Notes: generated by a model from the sequence alone, not told the origin. A stretch of DNA of 64,000 bases from Lysobacter firmicutimachus (GCF_037027445.1 NZ_JBANDL010000002.1:186001-250000), one strand, 5' to 3'. Shown: positions 18,769-28,131, counted from the first letter of the stretch. Program-made: numbers and translations.

Positions 18769-19005
18769 TCAGATCTTTTCGCCGCGAGCGCGGAGCTCGG
18801 CGAGGACGGCGTCGATGCCGTTCTTGTCGATGGTGCGCAGGGCATTGGCGGAAACGCGCAGCTTCACCCAACGGTTCTCACTGGCGACCCAGAAGCGGCG
18901 CTCGTGCAGGTTGGGGAGGAAACGGCGGCGGGTCTTGTTCATGGCATGCGAGACGTTGTTGCCAGTCGTCGTTCGCTTGCCCGTTACTTGGCATACGCGG
19001 GACAT
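18769..19005 (-). CDS. rpmB: 50S ribosomal protein L28
   Basis: A 78-residue protein starting [20 protein letters not shown], with the [15 protein letters not shown] block of L28. One Cys only, so not the zinc-binding variant. First gene of the rpmB-rpmG operon; GAGG lies a few bases before its ATG at 19005. Confidence 0.97.
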   Translation of the reverse strand: MSRVCQVTGKRTTTGNNVSHAMNKTRRRFLPNLHERRFWVASENRWVKLRVSANALRTIDKNGIDAVLAELRARGEKI

Positions 19006-19473
19006 TACGCACCTCGAAAGGAGTCTGTGCTTCCCTTAGCCAGGGAGGCGGCGGCCCCGGCACCGGCATCGAAAGATGCTTGCGCCACGCGATTCGGGCA
19101 GGAATCCGCGCTGCACGTGGCGGCCCGGAATCGCGTTTCCGGACCGCCCGGTCGTTCCTGGGAACGGGCCGGACGCAGCGAGCCGCGCATTATGCAGGCA
19201 AATCCCTATCCGGACAAGCACTTGGCGGGTCGCCGGCCGAAATGCCCTGCGGTCGCGTGAATCCATGAGATGGAGCGCCCTCCCCGCCGGTAGGAGCGGC
19301 GTGAGCCGCGACCGCCGCAGCGGTGGTCGGCAGCGCGGTCTCCGCGGCCGGATCGTCCAAGGACTGCCACGTCCGATCTTCGGGGCTAAAGCGGTGGCCT
19401 CAGTCCTGTTGCGGGTGGTCGCGGCTCACGCCTACAAGGGCGCGTCGCACCCGCGCAGGTGGCCGACGAGGCC
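19006..19473. other. Intergenic region with a REP doublet
   Basis: 468 bases between rpmB (leftward) and the 3' end of the LAB_N gene (also leftward). The part next to rpmB should hold the ribosomal-protein promoter. No coding sequence is supported. It includes the GTAG-type REP pair at 19289-19436. Confidence 0.5.
19289..19436. repeat. GTAG-type REP pair (inverted), copy 3
   Basis: The plus copy GGTAGGAGCGGCGTGAGCCG starts at 19289. The inverted copy at 19417-19436 reads GGTCGCGGCTCACGCCTACA. Both share the GTGA loop variant of the stem, unlike the GTAA loop at other sites, so the pair probably moved or was copied as a unit. Confidence 0.65.
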
Positions 19474-19809
19474 TCAGTGGCTGGCCTTGTCGCGGTGCCA
19501 ACCGCGGTGCTTGATGTCCAGGTACAGGCTGTAAGCGGCGGTGAAGGCCGGGAACAGGTTCTGGATCACCCCGACCGAGTCCTGCTTCTGCGAGAACAGG
19601 AAGTAGCTCAGGGTCATGGCGCTGCCGACCAGGCTCATGTACCAGAACAGGCGCGGGATCACCGGCTTGCCCATGCGCTTGCTGGCGACGAACTGGACCA
19701 GCCAGCGGCCGCCGAACATCAGCGCGCCGACCAGGCCGATCAGCTTCCACGGCGACATGTGCAGGCCGGTCCAGGCCAGCCATTCGATCGGCGAATTCAT
19801 GAAGTCCAT
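19474..19809 (-). CDS. LAB_N-domain membrane protein
   Basis: A 111-residue inner-membrane protein with three hydrophobic segments, matching the lipid-A-disaccharide-synthase N-terminal (LAB_N) family: GRWLVQFVASKR, PRLFWYMSLVGS, SLYLDIKHR. Such proteins usually stand alone beside a dolichol-phosphate-mannose-synthase-like glycosyltransferase, as here (10-base gap). They are thought to take part in adding sugars to lipid carriers or lipid A. No catalytic residues known. Confidence 0.85.
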   Translation of the reverse strand: MDFMNSPIEWLAWTGLHMSPWKLIGLVGALMFGGRWLVQFVASKRMGKPVIPRLFWYMSLVGSAMTLSYFLFSQKQDSVGVIQNLFPAFTAAYSLYLDIKHRGWHRDKASH

Positions 19810-19819
19810 GGCGGCGCCT

Positions 19820-20560
19820 TCAGCGTTCGACCACCGCGGTGACCTTGCCGCGGCGGATCAGCCAGGCCACCCCGCGCAGGTCGGCGATGCCGACCAGGGC
19901 GCGGTTGAGATTGTTGTACTTGGATACGCCGGCGCCGCGCGGGCGATGGTTGACCGGCACGCTCAGGGTCTTCCAGCCGGCGCGCTGCATCAGCGCCGGC
20001 AGGTAGCGGTGCATGTGGTCGAAGTAGGGCAGGTCGAGAAAGGCGGCGCGCTCGAACAGCTTGATGCCGCAGCCGGTGTCGGGGGTGTCGTCGCGCAGCA
20101 TGCGGCGGCGGATCGCATTGGCCCACTTCGAGGCCCAGCGCTTGCTGCCCGAGTCCTGGCGGTTGACCCGCCAGCCGGCGAACAGCTTCACCTCCGGCGC
20201 CGATTCGGCGCGCTTGGCCAGCAGCTTGGGGATGTCGGCCGGATCGTTCTGGCCGTCGCCGTCGAGGGTCGCGATCCAGGCGCCGCGCGCGGCCTTGACC
20301 CCGGTGCGCACCGCGGTGCTCTGCCCGCTCTGGGTCACGTGGTGCAGCACCCGCAGCTCGGGCACGCCGGCCTTCAGGGCCTGCAGCGCGGCCAGGGTGC
20401 CGTCGCGCGAATGGTCGTCGATGTAGACGATCTCGAAGTCGCCGCCGTCGGAAGGCGCGCGGCCGCGCAGGGCGGTGGTGATCTCCTGGATCAACGGCGC
20501 GACGTTGTCCTGCTCGTTGAACACCGGAACGACGACGGACAGCTGGGGCGATTGGGTCAT
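19820..20560 (-). CDS. Family 2 glycosyltransferase, polyprenyl-phosphate type
   Basis: A 246-residue GT2 enzyme of the dolichol-phosphate mannose synthase/ArnC type without C-terminal TM helices. The nucleotide-sugar site is seen at VVVPVFNEQDN, VYIDDHSRDGT (DD pair), and the metal-binding TLDGDGQNDP. It would transfer a sugar from a nucleotide donor to undecaprenyl phosphate at the inner membrane. The product is not known. It is followed by the LAB_N gene, with the epimerase gene upstream on the same strand. Confidence 0.87.
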   Translation of the reverse strand: MTQSPQLSVVVPVFNEQDNVAPLIQEITTALRGRAPSDGGDFEIVYIDDHSRDGTLAALQALKAGVPELRVLHHVTQSGQSTAVRTGVKAARGAWIATLDGDGQNDPADIPKLLAKRAESAPEVKLFAGWRVNRQDSGSKRWASKWANAIRRRMLRDDTPDTGCGIKLFERAAFLDLPYFDHMHRYLPALMQRAGWKTLSVPVNHRPRGAGVSKYNNLNRALVGIADLRGVAWLIRRGKVTAVVER

Positions 20561-20752
20561 GGCTCGGAAACTCGCGTTGGGCGCTCGGGGCCGGGGCCGT
20601 CTACTGCAACGGGAACCGCGGCCGCCGCGGGCCTTTCTTATGGGCCGCCCGCTCCCGCGAGAGAGGGGCGAATCGTACCGGCGCGGTACGTTGCCGCGCC
20701 GTGAGGCGGTCCGGCCGGCGGATCCTTCCGCAAACGGGGCCGGACCGCGGGT

Positions 20753-21718
20753 TCAGGCATTCTCGCCGAAATAGGTCCGGCACCATTCGACCACAAGCGG
20801 CAGGCCGCGTTCGATCGCGGTCGCCGGCTCGAAACCGAACGCAGCGTGGGCGCGGGCGGTGTCGGCCATGGTCTCGACCATGTCGCCGGGCTGCATCGGC
20901 TTGTACACCTTCTGCGCCGGCTTGCCGGCCGCGGCTTCGATCACGCCGATGAAATGCTCCAGCTCGACCGGGGTGTGGTTGCCGAGGTTGAACACCCGGT
21001 GCGGCGGGGTCTCGGCCGGCGGGTGGTCGAGCGCGCCGAGCACGCCGGCGACGATGTCGTCGATGAAGGTGAAGTCGCGGCGCATCTTGCCGTGGTTGAA
21101 CACCTCGATCGGGCGTCCGGCCAGGACCGCGCGCGAGAACAGCAGCGGCGCCATGTCCGGCCGGCCCCAGGGGCCGTAGACGGTGAAGAAGCGCAGGCCG
21201 GTGGCGCGCAGGCCGTACAGCTGGGCGTAGGTGTAGGCCATCAGCTCGTTGGCGGCCTTGGTCGCTGCGTACAGTGAGCGCGGTTTGTCGATGCGCTGGT
21301 CTTCCGAGAACGGCGGCACGGCCGAATCGCCGTACACCGAGGAGGAACTGGCATAGGCCAAGTGTTGCACGCCTCGGTGCCGGCACAGCTCGAGCAGGTT
21401 GACGAAGCCGACCAGGTTGCTGTCGACGTAGGCGTGCGGATGGCTCAGCGAATAGCGCACCCCGGCCTGGGCGGCGAGGTGGATCACCCGCTCGGGGCGG
21501 ACCTCGTCGAACAGCGCGGCCAGGCCGTCGCGGTCGCCGAGGTCGAGCGCGCGAATATCCACGTCCGGGCACAGCGCGGCGACGCGGTCGCGCTTGAGCT
21601 GCGGGTCGTAGTAGTCGTTGTAATTGTCCAGGCCGACGACGGCGCGGCCCCGGGCGCGCAGCGCGCGGCAGACGTTGGCGCCGATGAAGCCGGCTGCGCC
21701 GGTGACGAGGATGGTCAT
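20753..21718 (-). CDS. NAD-dependent epimerase, UDP-glucuronate 4-epimerase-like
   Basis: A 321-residue extended short-chain dehydrogenase/reductase. NAD site TGAAGFIG at the N terminus; active-site Ser/Thr region SSSSVYG; catalytic YxxxK as YAATK. The LDNYNDYYDPQLKRDR stretch and RFFTVYGPWGRPDMA are characteristic of UDP-glucuronate 4-epimerases, which make UDP-galacturonate for surface polysaccharides. A different sugar epimerase is possible. Upstream gene of the epimerase-GT2-LAB_N set (192 bases to the GT2 gene). Confidence 0.85.
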   Translation of the reverse strand: MTILVTGAAGFIGANVCRALRARGRAVVGLDNYNDYYDPQLKRDRVAALCPDVDIRALDLGDRDGLAALFDEVRPERVIHLAAQAGVRYSLSHPHAYVDSNLVGFVNLLELCRHRGVQHLAYASSSSVYGDSAVPPFSEDQRIDKPRSLYAATKAANELMAYTYAQLYGLRATGLRFFTVYGPWGRPDMAPLLFSRAVLAGRPIEVFNHGKMRRDFTFIDDIVAGVLGALDHPPAETPPHRVFNLGNHTPVELEHFIGVIEAAAGKPAQKVYKPMQPGDMVETMADTARAHAAFGFEPATAIERGLPLVVEWCRTYFGENA

Positions 21719-21786
21719 GGAAGCTGCGGCGGAATGGGGAGGGACGGTTTGCAGATTGAGCGAAGCGGCGTCGGAGCCGTGTCGCT

Positions 21787-21814
21787 GCGCCCGCGGCAGC
21801 TTGGCCGCGGGCGC
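21787..21814 (-). terminator. Hairpin after the small secreted-protein gene
   Basis: An 11-base stem (GCGCCCGCGGC, 21787-21797, with 21804-21814) around a 6-base loop, about 45 bases past the stop of the gene at 21859. No strong T tract. Tentative. Confidence 0.45.
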
Positions 21815-21858
21815 CTGAAGCGTAGTTCACTGCCGATTGCCGCAGTGCGGCGGGCGAT

Positions 21859-22293
21859 TTACTGCGCCGAGATCTGCCGCGCCAGGCCGAAGGCCTCGTC
21901 CAGCTGCTCCTGGCTGGCGGCGTCGATCCAGACGTAGACCTTGACCTTGCTCTTGGGCTTCTCGCCCGGCAGGGAGATCACCGTCTCGCGCGAGTAGGGG
22001 CGGGCGTTGCCGACGGTGGCCTTCTTGTGCCAGATCACCGCCTGGCTGCCGACCGTGCCCTTCTCGGCGCGCGCCTTCTTGGCCGGCTTGAAGCTGCGCT
22101 GGCCCAGGTACACGCCCAGGCCGGTGCCGGTGCCAAGGCTGGACGGCAGTTCGAGGTAGCAGATGGTGTAGTTGGCGCCCTGGCGCTGGCCCCATTTCAG
22201 ACTTGCATCGTTGAGCTCGGGGCAGGTCCCGTTCGACTGCGCCCAGGCCAGGACCGGTGCCAGCATCAGTGCGGCGGCGGCCATCCATTTCAT
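21859..22293 (-). CDS. Unknown small secreted protein
   Basis: A 144-residue protein with a clear signal peptide (MKWMAAAALMLAPVLAWAQ) and two Cys in the mature part (TCPEL and TICYLEL) that may form a disulfide. Family not recognised. The start at 22293 is chosen because AAGGAG lies 7 bases upstream; two earlier Met codons in frame are possible but less well placed. It stands alone between the epimerase gene and the DUF4279 gene. Confidence 0.75.
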   Translation of the reverse strand: MKWMAAAALMLAPVLAWAQSNGTCPELNDASLKWGQRQGANYTICYLELPSSLGTGTGLGVYLGQRSFKPAKKARAEKGTVGSQAVIWHKKATVGNARPYSRETVISLPGEKPKSKVKVYVWIDAASQEQLDEAFGLARQISAQ

Positions 22294-22469
22294 ATGCATC
22301 TCCTTCTCGGTGTCGGGTTCGGTCGCAGCGGCGACGCCCAAGGCCCGGCCGGAGGGAGATCCGGCTGGGCGGGCGGCGATTGCGGAGGCGCCAGTTTAGT
22401 GGATAACGGCGCCGGTTCCGGCGTCGGGGTCACAAGAAAAGCGGCCGGGACCCAGGCGCGGGGCCCGGC

Positions 22470-22934
22470 TCAGTCGACGGCGGCTGCGCGGTCTTCGTGC
22501 GGGTGCCCAGGATAGAAAGCCAGGTCCAGGCCGATCCCGAGCCGAGCCGCCGCGGCCAGCAGGTCGGGCTCCAGTTCCAGGCCGCAATCGTCGTCGCAGA
22601 ACAAGCCAATGAAGAACCCGGCGCGGCCGCCTTCCTCGCGCAAGGCCCGCAAGGCCTCGGCATGCAACGAAAGCCGCCGCAGCCATCCGGCCAGGAATTC
22701 TTCCAGGGGCTGCCGTCGCGAGTAGCAGGGCTGCGGCCCCGCCGTGAGGTCGGCGCTCCAGCTCGATTCGCGGTAGGCCCCGGGCAGGGCCCGGCCGCTC
22801 GGGGTCGCGCGAAGATCGCCGGCGCGGCTGTGCCGACAGATGGCTGGATCGAGCTCGAGACCTTCGGTCCAGGGGCCCAGGTCGGCGTCGGGATGCCGCA
22901 GTCGCAGGCTGACCCGGTAGCGGTACGGGTTCAG
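22470..22934 (-). CDS. DUF4279-like protein, apparent CTG start overlapping the parB stop
   Basis: The minus strand is open from 22934 to the stop at 22470 (154 residues) and reads [19 protein letters not shown], then PLEEFLAGWLRRLSLHAEAL, then GFFIGLFCDDDCG. This pattern fits DUF4279 proteins (function unknown). There is no ATG, GTG or TTG in frame before 22667, which would remove more than half the protein. CTG at 22934-22932 sits exactly where family members begin, after AAGGTCGAGG, and overlaps the parB stop. Translation by coupling on CTG is the simplest reading; frameshifting from parB or decay are alternatives. Confidence 0.6.
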   Translation of the reverse strand: MNPYRYRVSLRLRHPDADLGPWTEGLELDPAICRHSRAGDLRATPSGRALPGAYRESSWSADLTAGPQPCYSRRQPLEEFLAGWLRRLSLHAEALRALREEGGRAGFFIGLFCDDDCGLELEPDLLAAAARLGIGLDLAFYPGHPHEDRAAAVD

Positions 22935-23842
22935 GCCTCGACCTTGCCGCGCAGCTTTTCCAGCACGCCTTCCAGCGAGTCCAGGTCGGTGTAGTGGATC
23001 ACCAGGCGGCCCTTGCCGCCGCGGCCGTGGAGCACGTTGACCTTGGCGTTGAGCGATTCCGACAGCTCGCGCTCCAGGGTCAGGATGTCGGCCTGCGGCT
23101 TGGCCTTGGCCGGCTTGGGCTTGCCGGCGGTGGGGATCTTGCCGGCGGCGAGCTGCTGCACCCGGTGTTCGACGTCGCGCACCGACCAGCCGGCCTCGGC
23201 GGCCTGGCGGGCCAGGGCGATCGCCGCCTGCGGGGCCAGGGTCAGCAGGGCGCGGGCGTGGCCCATCTCCAGGGCGCGGGTCTCGACCAGCACCCGGATC
23301 TCGGCCGGCAGTTCCAGCAGGCGCAGCAGGTTGGACACCGCGGCGCGCGAGCGGCCCACGGCCTCGGCGGCCTGAGCGTGGGTCAGGTCGAACTCGTCGA
23401 TCAGGCGGGTCAGCGCCTGCGCCTCTTCCAGCGGGTTGAGGTCTTCGCGCTGGATGTTCTCGATCAGCGCCATCGCGACCACGGTGCGGTCGTCGACTTC
23501 GCGGATCACCACCGGGATCTCGCTCAGCCCGGCCAGGCGCGAGGCGCGCCAGCGGCGTTCGCCGGCGATGATTTCGTAGGTCCTGCCGCCGCGTTCGCCG
23601 ATCTCGCGCACGACGATCGGCTGGATCACGCCCTGGGCCTTGATCGACTCGGCCAGCTCGGCCAGCTTGTCTTCGTCCCAGTGCTTGCGCGGCTGGTACT
23701 TGCCCGCGCTCAGCGAATCCACCGGCAGGTGGCGCAGCAGGTCGCCGGGCTGGGCCTCGACCAGGGTCGGCGCTTCGGCAGCCGCCTTGGGGCCGAGCAG
23801 GGCTTCCAGGCCGCGGCCGAGGCCGCGCTTCTTGGCGGTCAT
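22931..23842 (-). CDS. parB: Chromosome-partitioning protein ParB
   Basis: A 303-residue CTPase and parS-binding protein that loads onto the origin region. Starts [17 protein letters not shown], typical of chromosomal ParB. CTP-binding motif region GERRWRAS (with [12 protein letters not shown]) and the helix-turn-helix ([20 protein letters not shown]) are present. The C-terminal dimerisation domain follows a Lys/Pro-rich linker. Its start overlaps the parA stop (ATGA, 23839-23842), and a DUF4279 gene follows with overlap. Confidence 0.96.
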   Translation of the reverse strand: MTAKKRGLGRGLEALLGPKAAAEAPTLVEAQPGDLLRHLPVDSLSAGKYQPRKHWDEDKLAELAESIKAQGVIQPIVVREIGERGGRTYEIIAGERRWRASRLAGLSEIPVVIREVDDRTVVAMALIENIQREDLNPLEEAQALTRLIDEFDLTHAQAAEAVGRSRAAVSNLLRLLELPAEIRVLVETRALEMGHARALLTLAPQAAIALARQAAEAGWSVRDVEHRVQQLAAGKIPTAGKPKPAKAKPQADILTLERELSESLNAKVNVLHGRGGKGRLVIHYTDLDSLEGVLEKLRGKVEA

Positions 23843-24657
23843 GCCACGGTCTCCGCGGTGGCGGCGCGCGCGGCGGCCTTGGCGGCCTGCTCGCGTTCGC
23901 GCTGACGGCGCAGCACCTCGCCGGCCAGGCCCATGTAGGCGATGCCGCCGCGGCTGGCCTTGTCGTAGCCGACGATGCTCTGGCCGTGGCTGGGCGCTTC
24001 GGCCAGGCGCACGTTGCGCGGCACGATGGTCCGGAACACGCGGTCGCCGAAGTGATTGATCAGTTCGGCCGAGACCGCGTTGGCGAGGTTGTTGCGCACG
24101 TCGAACATGGTGCGCAACACGCCTTCGATTTCGAGTGAAGGGTTGAGCCGGGCCTTGAGCGCCTCGATGGTGTCGACCAGCGCGCTCAGGCCTTCCAGGG
24201 CGTAGTACTCGCACTGCATCGGCACGATGATCGAATCGGCCGCGGTCAGCGCGTTCAAGGTCAGCAGCGACAGCGCCGGCGGGCAGTCGATGATGATGAA
24301 GTCGTAGCGGTCGGCCAGCGGCGCCAGCGCGCGCTTGAGCCGCTGTTCGCGCTCGTCCTCGGCCATCAGCCGGATCTCGGCCGCGGTCAGGTCGATGTTG
24401 CCGGGCAGCAGGTCGAACTCTTCCGGGGCGCGCACGATCGCGCTGCCGACTTCGGCTTCGCCGAGCAGGACGTCGCAGACCGAATCCTCGAGCTGGCGCT
24501 TGTCGATGCCGCTGCCCATGGTCGCGTTGCCCTGCGGGTCCAGGTCGACCAGCAGCACGCGCTTGGGCGCGCGCGCCAGCGCGGCGGCCAGGTTGACCGC
24601 GGTGGTGGTCTTGCCGACCCCGCCTTTCTGATTGGCGACGGCGATGATGCGGGCCAT
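23839..24657 (-). CDS. parA: Chromosome-partitioning ATPase ParA
   Basis: A 272-residue Walker-type ATPase. Deviant Walker A is KGGVGKTT with the signature Lys in NQKGGVGKTTT; Walker A' is LLVDLDPQGNATMG; Walker B is FIIIDCPPA. It binds DNA nonspecifically and moves ParB-parS complexes. The start MARIIAVANQKGG at 24657 has AGGGGA upstream; the in-frame Met at 24729 inside the rsmG stop is rejected. Order rsmG-parA-parB is the standard origin-proximal arrangement. Confidence 0.97.
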   Translation of the reverse strand: MARIIAVANQKGGVGKTTTAVNLAAALARAPKRVLLVDLDPQGNATMGSGIDKRQLEDSVCDVLLGEAEVGSAIVRAPEEFDLLPGNIDLTAAEIRLMAEDEREQRLKRALAPLADRYDFIIIDCPPALSLLTLNALTAADSIIVPMQCEYYALEGLSALVDTIEALKARLNPSLEIEGVLRTMFDVRNNLANAVSAELINHFGDRVFRTIVPRNVRLAEAPSHGQSIVGYDKASRGGIAYMGLAGEVLRRQREREQAAKAAARAATAETVA

Positions 24658-24728
24658 GCGGCTCGTCCCCTGCTGATTCGGTGTGATGACGGGAGACGGC
24701 CGGCGCTCGGCGCCGGCCGGACTGGGCA

Positions 24729-25433
24729 TTATGCCCCAGGGCGGGTTGCGGGGTTCGCGGCCGCGGCGCCGGCTTCGCCGCGGCGGCCGATCACCACCAT
24801 GTGGCGCTCGGCGGCCAGGCCGGGCACGCGCATCGGCTCGACCGCGCGCACTTCCCAGGCCGGCGGCAGGGCGGCGATCTCGTCGTCGGGGCGCACGCCC
24901 TTCATCGCCAGCAGCACCCCGCCGGGCTTGAGCAGGTGGCCGCCGAGTTCGAGGATCAGCGGCAGCGTGGCCAGGGCGCGGGCGGTGATCGCGTCGTAGG
25001 CGCCGGGTTCGGCGAAGGCCTCGATCCGCGACTCGGCCACGCGCGCGTCCTTCAGGCCGAGCTGGCGCAGGGCCTCGCGCATGAACCGGGCTTTCTTGCC
25101 GTTGCTCTCGACCAGGGTCACGCGCAGGCCGGGCTTGACGATGGACAGCGGGATACCGGGCAGGCCGGGGCCGGTGCCCAGGTCGGCCAGGGCGCCGCCG
25201 CGGCGCGCCAGCGGGTCGACGTAGGCGTGCATGGCCAGCGAATCGAGCAGGTGCTTGGCGACCATCTCCTGCGGGTCGCGGACCGCGGTCAGGTTGTAGG
25301 TGCGGTTCCAGCGCGCCAGCAGGGCCAGGTAGTCGAGCAGCGGCGCGGACAGGGCCGGTTCCAGGCCGAGCGCGGACAGGCCGGCTTCGAGCTCGCTGCG
25401 CAGCCCGGGCGGCAGAGGGGTGGGGGTCGTCAT
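24729..25433 (-). CDS. rsmG: 16S rRNA (guanine-527-N7)-methyltransferase
   Basis: A 234-residue SAM-dependent methyltransferase (GidB). The SAM-binding loop [15 protein letters not shown] and the downstream [15 protein letters not shown] and [13 protein letters not shown] motifs are characteristic. It methylates G527 of 16S rRNA, and its loss gives mild streptomycin resistance in other species. The start [12 protein letters not shown] at 25433 matches usual length; the longer reading to 26024 overlaps the phosphopantetheinyl transferase and is rejected. First gene of the rsm-par operon. Confidence 0.96.
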   Translation of the reverse strand: MTTPTPLPPGLRSELEAGLSALGLEPALSAPLLDYLALLARWNRTYNLTAVRDPQEMVAKHLLDSLAMHAYVDPLARRGGALADLGTGPGLPGIPLSIVKPGLRVTLVESNGKKARFMREALRQLGLKDARVAESRIEAFAEPGAYDAITARALATLPLILELGGHLLKPGGVLLAMKGVRPDDEIAALPPAWEVRAVEPMRVPGLAAERHMVVIGRRGEAGAAAANPATRPGA

Positions 25434-25483
25434 CGGCGACAGTATCGCCGATGCCCGGCGACGGACGGAAACCCGGGCCGGGG

Positions 25484-26080
25484 TCAGGCCGGACGCGGGC
25501 GCCAGGCCAGCGCGCCCAGATAGCCGGGCGCCGGCTCGATCTCGCGCAGGGTCCAGTCCGGCGCCGCGCCCAGGGCCGGGTCGCACTCGACCAGGCGCAG
25601 TCCGCCGGCGCCGTCCTCGAAGCGCAGCTTTTCCAGGCCGAACGACAGGCCGTGGCCGTGCGCCTTGAGCACCGCCTCCTTGGCGCACCACAGGCGCAGG
25701 AAGGCGCGGTCGCGGTCGGGGTGATCGCGCAGCCAGTCGGCCTCGGCGACGCTGAAGAAGCGTGCCGCGACCTCCAGCGCGCGCGGCCGGCGATGCAGCC
25801 GTTCCAGGTCGACCCCGATCCGGGCCTGCCGCGCCAGCGCCACCAGCAGGCGCTCGCCGCTGTGGCTCCAGTTGCAGTCGTAGCCCTGATGAGGCGGATT
25901 CAGGTGCGGGCGCTGGCGCTCGTCGCGGCTCAGGCTCAGGCCCGGGTCGCCGAGCTGCCCGGCCAGCCAGGCCCGCGCTTCGGGTTCGGCGGGTTGGCCG
26001 TGACGATGCGCCAGCCAGGTCCAACGCACCGCATGCGGACCGGCTTCGGCATGGACATCGGCGGGAGCGGAGACGGACAT
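25484..26080 (-). CDS. 4'-Phosphopantetheinyl transferase (Sfp/HetI type)
   Basis: A 198-residue PPTase that converts apo to holo carrier proteins. The family motifs are GVDLERL (Mg binding) and [13 protein letters not shown] (catalytic Lys). In Xanthomonas the HetI PPTase activates the xanthomonadin ACP. Here the gene lies divergent from a XanA2-like ligase, 30 kb from the ACP gene at 58615, so a pigment role is likely but inferred. Its stop is 50 bases from the rsmG start, same direction. Confidence 0.9.
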   Translation of the reverse strand: MSVSAPADVHAEAGPHAVRWTWLAHRHGQPAEPEARAWLAGQLGDPGLSLSRDERQRPHLNPPHQGYDCNWSHSGERLLVALARQARIGVDLERLHRRPRALEVAARFFSVAEADWLRDHPDRDRAFLRLWCAKEAVLKAHGHGLSFGLEKLRFEDGAGGLRLVECDPALGAAPDWTLREIEPAPGYLGALAWRPRPA

Positions 26081-26250
26081 GAACGGCGTGCTTTGGCGTC
26101 GGCCGGGCCGGTCAGCGTAAGCTAAATGCGGGGAACGGACTCAGCCGGCCGGCGTGGCGCGCGACACGCGCCGTCAGCGCAGGATCAGGCGGGTCCGGGC
26201 AAGTTGCAGCGCATGAAGCGGCCTCGGCGGCCGCGGGAAACCACACCAGG

Positions 26251-27639
26251 ATGTCAGCCGTCGTCGATTCCAGCCTCGTTGCGCTCAGCCAGGACGCTGC
26301 GCCGCGCGAATGCCAGACGTTCGCTTTCGTCGCCGGCGATGCGGCCTCCGCGCTCGCGTTCGGCCGCGACGGCGCGATCGACCGTGCCCGCTTCCAGGCC
26401 GAAGTGCGCGCGCTCGCGGCGAGCCTGCCGGCGGCGCGCCATGCGGTGAACCTGTGCGAAGACCGCTACCGCTTCCTGGTCGCGCTGTGCGCGGTGGCGG
26501 TGCGCGGGCAGGTCAACCTGCTGCCTTCCTCGCGCGCGCCGGCGGTGATCGACGACGTGCTCGGCCGCTATCCCGACAGCTATTGCCTCGGCGATCTGGC
26601 CCTGGACCCTTTGCCGCCGCGCTACGTCCGCCTCGACGCCGAGTTGGCGCGCGCCGACGCCGCGCCGGCGCTGCAGGCCGATGCCTCGGCGCTGCTGGCG
26701 ATCGGCTTCACCTCCGGCAGCACCGGCCAGCCCAAGCCCAATCCCAAGACCTGGAGCGCGTTCCGTACCAGCACCGCGCAGAACCTCGCCGCGCTGCACG
26801 ACCTGCTGCGCGAGGACGGCACCACCTGCGTGGTCGCCACGGTGCCGCCGCAGCACATGTACGGCATGGAGATGTCGGTGCTGCTGCCCTTGCTCGGCCC
26901 GGTCGCGGTGCACGCCGGCCGGCCGTTCTTCCCCGACGATGTCGCCCGCGCGCTGGCCGACGCGCCCACGCCGCCGCTGCTGGTGACCACGCCGGTGCAT
27001 CTGCGCGCGCTGGTCGAGTCCGGCGTGGACCTGCCGCCGCTGGCCGGGGTGGTCTCGGCCACCGCGCCCTTGCCGGTGGAGCTGGCCGTCGCCGCCGAGG
27101 CGCGTTACCGCTGCGAAGTGCGCGAGGTGTTCGGTTCCACCGAGACCTGCGTGTTCGCGCGCCGCCGCACCGCGCGCGAAACCGCGTGGACGCCGTTGCC
27201 CGGCGTGCGCGTGTCGCCGCAGCCGGACGGCACCGCCGTGCATGCGCCGCACCTGCCCGAGCCGGTGGTGCTGGCCGACCTGATGGAGGTCGACGCCGAC
27301 GGCCGCTTCGTCCTGCGCGGGCGCAGCGCCGATCTGTTGGAAATCGCCGGCAAGCGCGCCTCGCTCGGCGATCTCACCCGCAAACTGCTGGCGATCGAGG
27401 GCGTGCGCGACGGCGCGGTGTTCCAGCTCGACGCCGCCGACGCGTTCGGCGTGCGCCGCATCGCCGCTCTGGTGGTCGCTCCGGATCTGGACGAAGCGAC
27501 GATCCTGCAGGCGCTGCGGCAAAGCATCGATCCGGTGTTCCTGCCGCGTCCGCTGCGCCGGGTCGCGGCCTTGCCGCGCAACGAGACCGGCAAGCTGCCG
27601 CGCAGCGCGTTGGAAGCGATGCTGCACGCCGCCGGTTGA
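26251..27639 (+). CDS. xanA2: XanA2-like acyl/aryl-AMP ligase (3-hydroxybenzoate:ACP ligase)
   Basis: A 462-residue adenylate-forming enzyme. The P-loop is FTSGSTGQPKP, atypical after PKP (usual is PKG). Further motifs are VFGSTETC, LRGRSADLLEIAGKR, and the C-terminal ETGKLPRSAL with the catalytic Lys. It lacks about 50 N-terminal residues relative to common acyl-CoA ligases, like the ligases of aryl polyene clusters. In Xanthomonas, XanA2 loads 3-hydroxybenzoate onto the ACP XanC. Start at 26251 (ATG) is the only good one. Divergent from the PPTase, supporting a carrier-protein pathway. Confidence 0.82.
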   Translation: MSAVVDSSLVALSQDAAPRECQTFAFVAGDAASALAFGRDGAIDRARFQAEVRALAASLPAARHAVNLCEDRYRFLVALCAVAVRGQVNLLPSSRAPAVIDDVLGRYPDSYCLGDLALDPLPPRYVRLDAELARADAAPALQADASALLAIGFTSGSTGQPKPNPKTWSAFRTSTAQNLAALHDLLREDGTTCVVATVPPQHMYGMEMSVLLPLLGPVAVHAGRPFFPDDVARALADAPTPPLLVTTPVHLRALVESGVDLPPLAGVVSATAPLPVELAVAAEARYRCEVREVFGSTETCVFARRRTARETAWTPLPGVRVSPQPDGTAVHAPHLPEPVVLADLMEVDADGRFVLRGRSADLLEIAGKRASLGDLTRKLLAIEGVRDGAVFQLDAADAFGVRRIAALVVAPDLDEATILQALRQSIDPVFLPRPLRRVAALPRNETGKLPRSALEAMLHAAG

Positions 27640-28131
27640 GCGATGCGGCGGCCGGCCGTCGCTTCGCCGATTCGATTCGAGCGGCGCATGTGGCGGATGA
27701 GCGGGTGAACATAGCCGTTCAGTGCGGATCATTGGGTGCGTTTCCTGCACCGCGCGCACTTCGCGACCGACGGTCGCAACCGGCCGCCGACCGGCGAGGT
27801 CGAGGCGCGAATAGCGCGGTTCGCAAAATCGCCGAGCCAGTCGCGGGCGCGCGGCCGCTTCGTTGCCGCCGACGCTCCCGGGGCGGCGGAAACCCGTCCG
27901 CAGGTCGGCCGAAACCGACCGTTCGCGCGGCCCTCGCGAACGGCTGCGCACCGATCTTCACGACGCGAAAACACCTTGTTTTCGCGGTTACTGTGCTTCA
28001 CGCGACACTGATATCGCTCTGACGCAACCATCACGGTGCGCGATTCAGACTGCGAGCGTCCCCTTTGAAAGGGACGACGGCGGCGCTGCCGCCGCCTCGC
28101 GCATCACCCGTGAATCGCTAGGAGAACGCAC
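27640..28131. other. Intergenic stretch, no gene seen
   Basis: 492 bases without a supported coding sequence. It contains a short CCCTTTGAAAGGG palindrome near 28060 and otherwise GC-rich unique DNA. The last bases hold the AGGAGA ribosome site of the next gene. The promoter of that gene should lie here but was not resolved. Confidence 0.45.

Noticed and set aside
22931..24657. parS sites near parAB
   Set aside because: I looked for the TGTTTCACGTGAAACA/TGTTCCACGTGGAACA consensus and saw no convincing match. The CACGTG cores seen elsewhere lack the flanking palindrome.
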